Part shown: piece by piece, positions 1-8,771 of the stretch
Position numbering within the stretch: position 1 is the first letter of the stretch
Layout of the letters: each line of letters opens with the position of its first letter
Origin: Prosthecobacter sp.
Lineage (GTDB): Bacteria; Verrucomicrobiota; Verrucomicrobiia; Verrucomicrobiales; Verrucomicrobiaceae
Assembly: GCA_017853885.1 (NCBI GenBank)
Contig: JAFMIR010000019.1
Location: forward strand, 1 to 64,000
Direction of reading: 5' to 3'
Length of the DNA stretch: 64,000 nucleotides
Position numbers and translations under genes: made by a program
Notes under the pieces: generated by a model
What the model saw: the letters and a program-made list of their open reading frames with translations, nothing else
The model's database searches: none
What the model was told of the DNA's origin: nothing

Positions 1-3000
1 AGGATGACCTGTCTCTGGTGTTCAACTTTACAGCCAAGGATAGCGATGGAGACACCCAGAGCGGATCTTTTACCATCGTCGTCGATGATGACGCACCCAT
101 AATCACTGTATTGAGTGCCAATGTAACTCTCGATGAAACTGCCGGTATTCAGAATGCAAACGGAGCGCAAGATACTTTCAATCCACTTCCAACAGCTTTC
201 GCGTCAGAGTTAGTCGGTCTGATCGAGTTAGGCCATGCGCATTCAGCATCCGGAGCGGCTGTTTATTCATGCGGGGCAGATGGTTTTTCAAATGTAAAAC
301 TCACAGACGTCAATGGGATAAACATCAGCGGATTGGATAGCGGCCTAACAACCGCTTCCTCTTCAGGAGAAAACCACATCTTTTTATACACGTCCTCAAC
401 CAACGATAATGTCATCTTGGGAAGAGAAGGAGCGGTAACAACCGCCAACCCAACTGGATCTGTTGTTTTTGCCGTCTACCTCGACCCAACAGACCACTCC
501 TTATGGTTGGCTCAATTCATGAGCATCCAACATGACATATCGAGCATACCGGACACAAGCGAACCAGCCAGCTTTAGTAACAAAATCTTTATTACTGCAA
601 CAGATGGCGATGGTGACTCAGCCACATCTAATGGAAGCCTGACTGTCACTTTTCTTGATGATGGACCCACCGCTTCGATTGCACTCAATGGAACTCCTGT
701 GCTGTCTGTAGATGAAAGCGACGGCGCAGGTGTAACAGGTGAAGTTGACCCCTTGGGCGGACATCTGGGATCCACCACTCTTCTCGGGGCGAACTTGTTC
801 GCCGACACATCAGTCTTTGGATCGGACGGCGCTGCTGGCAGCGGAGCGCGCATCTATTCACTCAACCTACTGAACTCTGGCCCCACTGGCTTGAACGACA
901 GCATCACTGGCCTAGCTGTGACACTGTTTGAAAGCGCCGGAGTCATCGAGGGGCGCTCCGGAACCCTCAGCACAGACCCGCTGGTATTCACCCTTTCGAT
1001 CAATCCAACCACAGGAAACACCACGCTCACTCAATGGCGCGCAGTAATGCACGACACTGCAAGCCTTGTTGACACCTCCGAACCCAAAACCCTGAATTCG
1101 AACCTGATTGGCATCAAGGTCGTAGTCACTGATCGTGACGGCGACACATCCGCAGCAACGGTCAACCTAAATGGCGTAATTCAGTTTTTGGATGATGGTC
1201 CACTGGCGATTATGCCGGAGACGGAAATTCTCGTAAATCAGGCTGGTGCAGACAGCATTGGCAGTCTGCCGCTTCCGACACTCGATGCCGATGGCAACAT
1301 CGACAACAATTATGGATCCGACGGCCAGGCTGATTTCCCATTAAAGCATTTGGCTTTCTCCGGACTCACTGAGGGTGAAATTGCGACGGGCATCATTGAT
1401 GGCGAAACGGTAAACCTAACAGTCAGCGGCAAATATGTTCGTTTGCATCTCGTTGATCATGACGCCAATCCAAACACACCAGAACGTTTGGAAGGCTGGA
1501 TCGATGGGTTGAATGTTGGAACGAAAATCTTTCAGATCACTCTCAATCACGATCCGACTAACACGACAAACGACACTTGGCGTTCGGAGCTTTTTGCCCA
1601 GATCGGCGCCACCAGCAACGAGGTGGTTCAAGCATATGACTTCAGTTCACTCGGCTCGAACAGCCAATCCTTCAAAGTGCTGAATGATCCTAACACAGGT
1701 GGCACTGATAACGATATTCTGTTCTCGTCCTACCAACGCAATTCGCTCGACGTGACCGACATTTCCACTGGTGGTGAAGCAGTGTCCGCCAACTCAAACG
1801 GCATCGGGGTGCAAAACAGCCATCTAGATGACACCGATAACATCAGACTCGATTTCGCCCACAATGTCACGCACTCGAGTTCAAACAACAACACTTACGA
1901 CTACACCTCCCATTACAATATCCAAGGCTTTAGCTTCGCCATTGTTGCCTTGCAGGGAAACACAGACCCTGAAGCCTCAGAAGTTTGGGTTAGGATCTAC
2001 AACAAACAGGACAATGATCCAACGGGAACCAGCACCGTCACACACCAAGCGGCCCTTCACACCTTACAGACGCAGTTAGGCATTGTCAGGATCGACTGGC
2101 ATGATGCTTCAACAGGTATCACCAGCACATTGAATCTTGCCACACTGACATCAGACGGACTTGGTGGCTACCTTGTTACAAGTCTTGACATCAACGATCG
2201 CATCACTGTTTTCGGACCTGAAATTGGATTCAATGCCATAGAGATTGAGAATCCCATCTCAGGAGCTCATGGCATCACCGATTCTCTCATTGGTAGCACA
2301 TTACTGGATGGAACGCTAAACGGAGACAGCTTCGATGTCGGCGCGTTTCAGTATGTGGAGATTAACACGCTGTTAAACATCCCAACAATTAATCTGAACT
2401 ATGACTTAGTCATCACCGATCGGGATGGCGACCAAGCAAGTGGCACCATCAATCTAATTCTGAACACCCCATCTGTGCCGCCAGTCGTCCTCGATCTTAA
2501 TGGAGATGGGCTTCATTTTCTAACACACAATCACCCACAAAATCAGGCACTATTTGACTTCAATGGCGATGGAAGACTCGAGCGCCCATCTTGGATTGAC
2601 CCAAACGACGGATTGCTAGTTTTCGACGTCAATGCCGATCATAAAGTCAACGGCCCTTTAGAGTTTGTATTTGCCAGCGGCAATTTAGTGGGCTCAACAG
2701 ACATGGCGGCAATTCGCATGCTCTATGACACCAATGGCGACGGATGCCTGAGTGCTGCTGATTCTCATTTTGAACTCTTCGGCGTCTGGCGAGACGTAAA
2801 TGGCAATGGCATTAGCGACGATGGAGAATTGCATTCCCTATATGAAGCCAAGATCATCAGCATTAATCTAAACAGCGATGGCAACATACGTCTGGATGCG
2901 AATGGCGAAGTCATGGTGCATGGGCAGTCGTTATACTTTCGTGCTGATGGCAGTTCTGGAATCGTGGGTGACGTGGCGCTCACTTCATACCTACCGCCAT

Positions 3001-3338
3001 CACTTTCAGCAGTTGGGGAACTTTTATCCCCACCAAATGCCCACATTGACTTCCTAGTTCAAGAAGAGTCATCACCTTGGACTCAACATGAATCAACGGT
3101 GAATGATCTTGAGGCAGACCCGCTGATCATAGATTCCTCAGTAGTTGAATCTGTTGCGTCAAATTCGTCTGAAGAAACAGTTATTCAGGACCAAGGCGCA
3201 AACGTGGATGATTCCATTCTTGTGCAGAACATCGCATGGATCAGCTCGTTCGACGCAGCAGACAGCAGCAACGAGGGCTTTGTGCAGGCAATGAACAGCG
3301 TTGCCATAGTTCAGGATGCACCTCCCGCAATTGGATAA
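1..3338 (+). CDS. Large type I-secreted calcium-binding adhesin, 3' part (5' end outside window)
   Basis: The frame is open from base 3 with no start, so the gene begins before the window; about 1,111 residues are visible. At least three repeats (visible residues about 13-35, 198-220 and 378-400) follow a D-x-D-G-D then DDGP/DDAP pattern, as in the T1SS-143/DUF5801-like repeats of giant secreted adhesins, and another DRDGD block lies near 795. Residues about 830-940 carry EF-hand-like loops (DLNGDG, DFNGDG, DTNGDG, DVNGNG), expected to bind calcium outside the cell. No GGxGxDxxx RTX nonapeptides are seen in this part, although they usually lie near the C-terminal secretion signal. The gene is followed 23 bases later by an ABC exporter, an HlyD adaptor and a TolC channel, which makes it the likely substrate. 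Export and surface location are inferred. Confidence 0.8.
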   Translation, partial: DDLSLVFNFTAKDSDGDTQSGSFTIVVDDDAPIITVLSANVTLDETAGIQNANGAQDTFNPLPTAFASELVGLIELGHAHSASGAAVYSCGADGFSNVKLTDVNGINISGLDSGLTTASSSGENHIFLYTSSTNDNVILGREGAVTTANPTGSVVFAVYLDPTDHSLWLAQFMSIQHDISSIPDTSEPASFSNKIFITATDGDGDSATSNGSLTVTFLDDGPTASIALNGTPVLSVDESDGAGVTGEVDPLGGHLGSTTLLGANLFADTSVFGSDGAAGSGARIYSLNLLNSGPTGLNDSITGLAVTLFESAGVIEGRSGTLSTDPLVFTLSINPTTGNTTLTQWRAVMHDTASLVDTSEPKTLNSNLIGIKVVVTDRDGDTSAATVNLNGVIQFLDDGPLAIMPETEILVNQAGADSIGSLPLPTLDADGNIDNNYGSDGQADFPLKHLAFSGLTEGEIATGIIDGETVNLTVSGKYVRLHLVDHDANPNTPERLEGWIDGLNVGTKIFQITLNHDPTNTTNDTWRSELFAQIGATSNEVVQAYDFSSLGSNSQSFKVLNDPNTGGTDNDILFSSYQRNSLDVTDISTGGEAVSANSNGIGVQNSHLDDTDNIRLDFAHNVTHSSSNNNTYDYTSHYNIQGFSFAIVALQGNTDPEASEVWVRIYNKQDNDPTGTSTVTHQAALHTLQTQLGIVRIDWHDASTGITSTLNLATLTSDGLGGYLVTSLDINDRITVFGPEIGFNAIEIENPISGAHGITDSLIGSTLLDGTLNGDSFDVGAFQYVEINTLLNIPTINLNYDLVITDRDGDQASGTINLILNTPSVPPVVLDLNGDGLHFLTHNHPQNQALFDFNGDGRLERPSWIDPNDGLLVFDVNADHKVNGPLEFVFASGNLVGSTDMAAIRMLYDTNGDGCLSAADSHFELFGVWRDVNGNGISDDGELHSLYEAKIISINLNSDGNIRLDANGEVMVHGQSLYFRADGSSGIVGDVALTSYLPPSLSAVGELLSPPNAHIDFLVQEESSPWTQHESTVNDLEADPLIIDSSVVESVASNSSEETVIQDQGANVDDSILVQNIAWISSFDAADSSNEGFVQAMNSVAIVQDAPPAIG

Positions 3339-3361
3339 ACTTTTTCGTGCCAGCATCCCAC

Positions 3362-5719
3362 ATGACATCTCAGCATTTATCCACCGAAGAACACGAAGAC
3401 ACGACTCAAGCAGGGCGCGACAACGCACTAGGGTCGATCAGCACATCACCATCCGATGGTGATTCTCTGCAGCATGAATTTCCACTTTACTCCGCAGAGG
3501 ATACTTTGCTGCAATGCCTGATTCGCGTTGCCGCCTGGCACGGCATCAACTTAAACCTTGCTAGCGTGATGGCTGGAATGCCGCTGGGACCCAACAGGTG
3601 CCTTACGATTGATCTGTTCCTACGCGCCGCTTCACGCTCGGGTTTTTGCGCCAAGGTGATCCAACGCAAGATCGAGCAAATTCCAAAAGCAGTCCTTCCA
3701 GCCATCTTGCTTTTTAAGAATCATCGCTCGGCAGTGCTTCTGCCATCATCAAACAAAGAAAATACGGATTCAATCATCGCTGAATCTTTCAGCGTGCATG
3801 AAAACAACATATCTGCTGAAGACCAGCGAGAATACACTGGCTATGCAATTCTTCTTCATCGCATCGAAAATACCATAAAACCCGATTTACATCCGGATCA
3901 TGCGGAGAGACATCAGCGAGCACGCTGGTTCTGGCGGACCTTATGGAACTTCCGGGCTGACTACCTGCGTCTTCTGCCTGCTTCACTGCTCGTAAACGTG
4001 TTCGCGTTCGCGCTACCCCTGTTCACCATGATGGTGTACAACCGAGTGGTGCCAAACAGCGCCGAAGAGACGCTTTGGGTGCTTGCCACAGGTGTCACCG
4101 CCGTTTTTACCTTTGAATATCTGATCCGAATCGCTCGCGGACACATTATCAAAACAAGCGGACGTGAGATGGACATGACGCTCGGTAGCCAGCTTTTCGA
4201 ACAGTTACTTTCGATCGAAATGAAAGCGCGGCCCGCCTCATCAGCCTCCTTAGCCGCCCGAGCCAAATCTTACGAGATTCTACGGGAGTTTTTTGTCTCC
4301 GCAGCGCTACTAGCCATTACAGACGTTCCTTTTGCCCTTCTGATGATCGGATTGATGTTTCTGATTGGCGGCCAAATTATTGGGTGGGTCTGCGTGGTTG
4401 GAGTAATTGCTGCAATCGCTGTGCAGGCATTGATTCAAGCCCCACTTCGGAGATCTGTGGTCGGCGCAGCAGAAGCAGGAATGGAACGGCAAGCCTTCAT
4501 TGCAGAGACCATCAATGGTCTTGAAAGCATTAAAGCGTCCAATGCAGAAGGTGCGCTGCAGCATCGCTATGAACGTATGGTAGCCGACTCCTCACGTAAA
4601 GATGTGCACTCACACTGGTTCTCACTTCTGGGGGATTCTAGCACGAAAGCGCTGATTAACTTCACATCCATTGCGGTTGTTGTAGCTGCTGTTTACGAGA
4701 TTCAGTCAGGCTCCATAACAATGGGAAGCATGATCGCGTGCGTCATGCTGAGTGGTCGGATTATGGCCCCTCTTGCCATGGCCGCAGGTCTCATGACACG
4801 CTTGCAGCAAACACTGCATGCATTGCGCGGCTTAAATGCCCTGATGATGATGCCACGTGAAAATGGAGATGGGCGTCATTTCATCCAAGAACGGGATTTC
4901 ACCCCACGGTTTGCATTGAATCACGTCACCGTAATGTATCCGGGGCAATCCCAGCCGGCACTAAGAGATATCACATTGACCATACGTTCCGGCGAACGAG
5001 TCGCCCTCATCGGTGGCATGGGATCTGGCAAAAGCACTCTTTTGAGAGTTCTTGCCAAGCTGTATGAGCCGCAGTCAGGGGAAATCCTGCTCGATGACAT
5101 CAGTCTGACACATTACCATCCTTCCGTGGTCCGCAGAAGAATTGGTTACCTGCCACAAAATAGCGCCATTTTTAGTGGCTCACTGCGGGATAATCTGACG
5201 CTCGGCATGGGTGGCTTTAATGACGAGCAATTGATGGAAGCGTTGAGAATGGTTGGCTTGGAAGCTTTTATTCAACGTAGCCGTTCAAGCCTTGATGTAC
5301 AGGTTGGCGAGCAAGGCTGTCTCCTCTCTGGCGGTCAACGACAGGCTGTCACTCTTGCGCGCGTGTTGTTGAGAAAACCAAAAATGCTGCTGCTTGATGA
5401 ACCCACCAGCAGTCTCGACTTTCGCTCCGAAAAACAATTTTTGCATTCTCTCAAGAAGTGGCTGGATAATGACCCAACTCGATCACTAGTGATGGCGACG
5501 CATAAGACCAGCACGCTCGATCTAGTGCAAAGGGTGACAGTTTTGCGAGACGGACAGCTGGATCTTGACGGTCCTACTTCTCATGTCATGGCCGCTTTTT
5601 CGAGACGCACGTCGGCAGCACCTAACAGCGTCAGTCACGGCAGAGTGAGATCTCAACCCAATCAAAAAACTGCCGGGGCGGCTACCGACCATGAACTTTT
5701 TTTTGCAGCCATACGATGA
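3362..5719 (+). CDS. Type I secretion ABC transporter (LapB/HlyB-like), permease-ATPase fusion
   Basis: Inner-membrane ATPase that would power export of the upstream adhesin in one step. I place the start at the ATG at 3362 (785 aa), because the longer frame from 3236 runs back into the adhesin gene. Residues about 40-165 form a C39-like N-terminal domain of the kind that binds substrate; I cannot see the full peptidase catalytic set, so it is probably non-proteolytic. A hydrophobic membrane region follows (about 195-480), then the nucleotide-binding domain: Walker A GGMGSGKST (551 onward), signature LLSGGQRQ (654 onward), Walker B MLLLDEP (675 onward) and an ATHK switch histidine. The end overlaps the next gene by ATGA. 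The family call is firm; the substrate is inferred from position. Confidence 0.92.
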   Translation: MTSQHLSTEEHEDTTQAGRDNALGSISTSPSDGDSLQHEFPLYSAEDTLLQCLIRVAAWHGINLNLASVMAGMPLGPNRCLTIDLFLRAASRSGFCAKVIQRKIEQIPKAVLPAILLFKNHRSAVLLPSSNKENTDSIIAESFSVHENNISAEDQREYTGYAILLHRIENTIKPDLHPDHAERHQRARWFWRTLWNFRADYLRLLPASLLVNVFAFALPLFTMMVYNRVVPNSAEETLWVLATGVTAVFTFEYLIRIARGHIIKTSGREMDMTLGSQLFEQLLSIEMKARPASSASLAARAKSYEILREFFVSAALLAITDVPFALLMIGLMFLIGGQIIGWVCVVGVIAAIAVQALIQAPLRRSVVGAAEAGMERQAFIAETINGLESIKASNAEGALQHRYERMVADSSRKDVHSHWFSLLGDSSTKALINFTSIAVVVAAVYEIQSGSITMGSMIACVMLSGRIMAPLAMAAGLMTRLQQTLHALRGLNALMMMPRENGDGRHFIQERDFTPRFALNHVTVMYPGQSQPALRDITLTIRSGERVALIGGMGSGKSTLLRVLAKLYEPQSGEILLDDISLTHYHPSVVRRRIGYLPQNSAIFSGSLRDNLTLGMGGFNDEQLMEALRMVGLEAFIQRSRSSLDVQVGEQGCLLSGGQRQAVTLARVLLRKPKMLLLDEPTSSLDFRSEKQFLHSLKKWLDNDPTRSLVMATHKTSTLDLVQRVTVLRDGQLDLDGPTSHVMAAFSRRTSAAPNSVSHGRVRSQPNQKTAGAATDHELFFAAIR

Positions 5720-7077
5720 AAAATTGGAACTCTAAAACTACGGGCTCAGCAGTTATCGTCGCTTCACCCGAATGGACGAATCAAGGACTAGGTCGCTTGG
5801 CAAATATGAATGATCAACCAGCACCGCGTCAATGCATCTCCAGCAGCGAAGTGGATTTCATTCATGATGCAAGATTACTGCTGCAACACAAACACCGACG
5901 TGAACGCCGATGGTTTCCATGGGTGGCGTTCCTTTCATCAGGAATCTTCATCTGGTGGGCATCGTGGGCTGAGATTGATGAGGTGACTCGTGGCATCGGC
6001 AAGGTGATTCCGTCAAAGTCTGTGCAGATTATTCAGAGTTTGGAGGGGGGAATTCTAGAGAGGCTCTGTGTTGAGGAGGGGCAGATGGTGGAGAAAGGCC
6101 AAGAACTGGCCCAAATCCGCGATGCAATCTTCGCCTCCAATTATCAGGAGAATCTTTCGCGCCAGCAGCTGCTGGAGGCACGACTTGCGCGCCTCAAAGC
6201 GGAATCCTCTTATTTAGACGAGATTGTATTCTCAAAAAGTGTTCGTCCTGAACTCGCTGCTATAGAAAGGTCTGTTTTTGAAAAGAGGAGAGGTGATTTA
6301 CTCACCACTGAAACGTCGCTCAAGAATCGACTCCGACTCGCACAAGCGGAGGAGCAACTTCTGCGTATTGGAACCACATCGAAAGCTGTGTCTCCGATAG
6401 AACACCTTCGCTCACAAAAGGAAATGACTCAGCTGGAGGGTGATCTGAAAACGCTTCGCTCGAACTTCGAGCGCTTAGCCATGGAGCAGTATGATAAAGA
6501 TCAAACCGAGCTTGAAACACTCTCTCATGCCATCAAGCGCGACAAAGACCGCCTCGACCGCACCGTCATGCGTTCACCCGTTCGAGGTATCGTTAACAAG
6601 ATTCACATCAACACAGTGGGTCGAGTGGTTGCCAGCGGCGCAGACATCATGTCAGTCGTTCCAACGGAAGATACGCTGCTCATTGAAGCCAATATAAAGC
6701 CATCAGACATCGCATTTATTCACCCTGGTGAAACGGCCACTGTGAAGTTTACGGCCTACGATTTCTCAATTTATGGCGGTCTCAGCGGCAAAGTAGAGCG
6801 GATTGGAGTGGATACCATTGCAGACGACCCAACGCGCCCCGGCCGCAGCATGGTCGCCCCTACCTCATCCACAGCCTCAGCGCAGGCCGGAGGTTACTAT
6901 CCAATCATTGTGCAAACAGAGAAAAAATCACTCGGCAAAAACCACGACGGCAAGGAGCTGGCCATCATACCCGGCATGGTGGCCGAAGTAGACATTCTAA
7001 CCGGGAAGCGAAGCATTCTCGATTACCTGCTCAAGCCCGTCAATCGCATGCGTGAACGCGCCCTGCGGGAGCGCTGA
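5716..7077 (+). CDS. HlyD-family periplasmic adaptor of type I secretion
   Basis: Membrane fusion protein that should bridge the inner-membrane ABC exporter and the outer-membrane channel. The start overlaps the exporter stop (ATGA), so the two are probably translationally coupled. The 453-residue protein has a cytoplasmic N-terminus of about 70 residues, one membrane segment (about 73-90, beginning WFPWVAFLSS), a lipoyl/barrel half with the typical GGILERLCVEEGQMVEKGQ stretch (about 115-133), a long charged coiled-coil hairpin (about 140-280), then the second barrel half beginning MRSPVRGIVNKI (about 285) with FTAYDFSIYGG and a C-terminal PGM-x-AEVDI motif typical of LapC/HlyD. Length and domain order match the family. 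Its partners are the genes on either side. Confidence 0.93.
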   Translation: MKNWNSKTTGSAVIVASPEWTNQGLGRLANMNDQPAPRQCISSSEVDFIHDARLLLQHKHRRERRWFPWVAFLSSGIFIWWASWAEIDEVTRGIGKVIPSKSVQIIQSLEGGILERLCVEEGQMVEKGQELAQIRDAIFASNYQENLSRQQLLEARLARLKAESSYLDEIVFSKSVRPELAAIERSVFEKRRGDLLTTETSLKNRLRLAQAEEQLLRIGTTSKAVSPIEHLRSQKEMTQLEGDLKTLRSNFERLAMEQYDKDQTELETLSHAIKRDKDRLDRTVMRSPVRGIVNKIHINTVGRVVASGADIMSVVPTEDTLLIEANIKPSDIAFIHPGETATVKFTAYDFSIYGGLSGKVERIGVDTIADDPTRPGRSMVAPTSSTASAQAGGYYPIIVQTEKKSLGKNHDGKELAIIPGMVAEVDILTGKRSILDYLLKPVNRMRERALRER

Positions 7078-7124
7078 TTCATCGCAATCAGCGCATTGAT
7101 TTTTCACTCAACCACCCAAATCCC

Positions 7125-8498
7125 ATGAAAAAAACCATCATCATCACTAGTCGAAATCATTTCGCTCAACCTTTTGTAGCCACATCCATGTTCTGTCTGA
7201 TGATCTGCTCCTTATCCGCAGGAGAAGGTGCAGTTATGACACTGCCCCAGGCCATCATTCGGGCACTCTCCTTTGATCCGACGATTGGACAAGCTTTTGC
7301 AGACGTGATTCAGGCAGACGGTTTCGCCAAATCCACACGTTCAGATTTGCGACCCCAACTGGCTTTAGAGGGATCTGCCGGTGGCGCTTATCGAGAAAGA
7401 CTTTTGAGCGGCGTGAATGTTGGTAACAACCTCCTTTTCAGTCGAACAACTAGCCTCGTCGGACGTCAGCTCATTTGGTCAAACGGCTACTTTTCGAATA
7501 GATACAAAGACGCCAAGGAACGCACCCAAGCAAAAATGATGCTGGATCGTGATCAACGCGAGGTCACAGCACTTGCCACAGCGCAAACATTTTTAGATGT
7601 CGTTAGAGCACGCTCCCAACTCGTTTTTGCTGAATCCAACGTCGATGAACATCAGCGGATTCTTGAGTTGGCACGGAGCCGTGCCAAGTCAGGCGGAAGT
7701 CAGGCAGACGTAGAACTCGCCACAGCACGAACCAAAAAAGCTGAGGCGCTACTCCGTGAAAGAAGACTCGACCTACTCATGGTAGAATCTCATTTCCAGC
7801 GCTATGTAGGCATCAAACCTCCCGCGCTAGCAACCCCCGACGTTCCCAAGCTAAAATCCTTGTCGGATGTCAATTTGCGAAACAACTGGCACTACAAGGC
7901 TGTTGAGCACCAACATGCAGCCGCCCAACTCCAAGTGAAAACCATGCATTCCAAATATGGTCCGCGCGTTTACCTCGAGGCGCGCGGTGATGTCGGTAAC
8001 AATGTGGATGGCATTCAAGGCCGCAACAATGGCACCAGCATTATGGTCACAGCCAGTTGGAATCTTTTTGACGGAGGACAGCGCAAGGCAGATATCCAGC
8101 AGGCAGACGCAGACGTTGAACGTCAGCGAGCCATTCTTGATGAGACATATGTCATCCTCAAACATGACTCTCAGGCACGTTGGGATGATTATCGAACCCG
8201 CGCTGAACACATTGAATTTCTAAAAACCTACCATGAGTATCTCATGAAGACGATTGAACTGTATCGTGAGCAGTTTGAGCTTGGCACCCGATCCTTGCTA
8301 AGCATTCTCGATATCTACAACGAGGCAATGGGCGCAAGAATCAGCATCACTGATGATCAACATCAACGGTCGGAAGCGGGTTACAGATTGCTTTACTTCG
8401 GCGGACAATTGATTCCACGCACCGCTGGAGAAGTTTACATTTCTACACCCAGATCACCCGATGGCAAAGACATGGAAATGACCACTTTTTCCAAATGA
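7125..8498 (+). CDS. TolC-family outer membrane channel of type I secretion
   Basis: Outer-membrane efflux protein expected to complete the exporter. The 457-residue product begins with a long basic and hydrophobic leader (about 1-33, MKKTIIITSRNHF then FCLMICSLSAG), consistent with a signal peptide. The body contains the two repeated coiled-coil/beta halves of the family: a first half opening with LPQAIIRALSFDPTIGQAFA, and a second ending with the FELGTRSLLSILDIYNEA region that precedes the last strand and is characteristic of TolC/LapE proteins. It lies 47 bases after the HlyD gene on the same strand. No gene for a biofilm-type LapD/LapG release system is seen nearby. The call rests on family architecture and neighbours. 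Confidence 0.9.
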   Translation: MKKTIIITSRNHFAQPFVATSMFCLMICSLSAGEGAVMTLPQAIIRALSFDPTIGQAFADVIQADGFAKSTRSDLRPQLALEGSAGGAYRERLLSGVNVGNNLLFSRTTSLVGRQLIWSNGYFSNRYKDAKERTQAKMMLDRDQREVTALATAQTFLDVVRARSQLVFAESNVDEHQRILELARSRAKSGGSQADVELATARTKKAEALLRERRLDLLMVESHFQRYVGIKPPALATPDVPKLKSLSDVNLRNNWHYKAVEHQHAAAQLQVKTMHSKYGPRVYLEARGDVGNNVDGIQGRNNGTSIMVTASWNLFDGGQRKADIQQADADVERQRAILDETYVILKHDSQARWDDYRTRAEHIEFLKTYHEYLMKTIELYREQFELGTRSLLSILDIYNEAMGARISITDDQHQRSEAGYRLLYFGGQLIPRTAGEVYISTPRSPDGKDMEMTTFSK

Positions 8499-8771
8499 AT
8501 TCGGGGAGAACATGAAAACTTTTTGAGGTTTATAGAAATTCTTATTCGTGATGTAGCATGCCGCACCAACATCTCATCATGTCAGATTTTTTTGCGGATG
8601 CATTCTTAGCACCGTCGATTTTTTCTGGATGCAGGCTGACGAATCAGTCTGAGAAATGATTTCAAATCACTGACGCATTAACCAAGCGCAAATCAGCTTC
8701 ACAGGCAGAGACTCACCCCTTGCTAACCAAAGCGCACCACCGCTCAAACAGTGCTTGAGGTTTTTTTTAAC

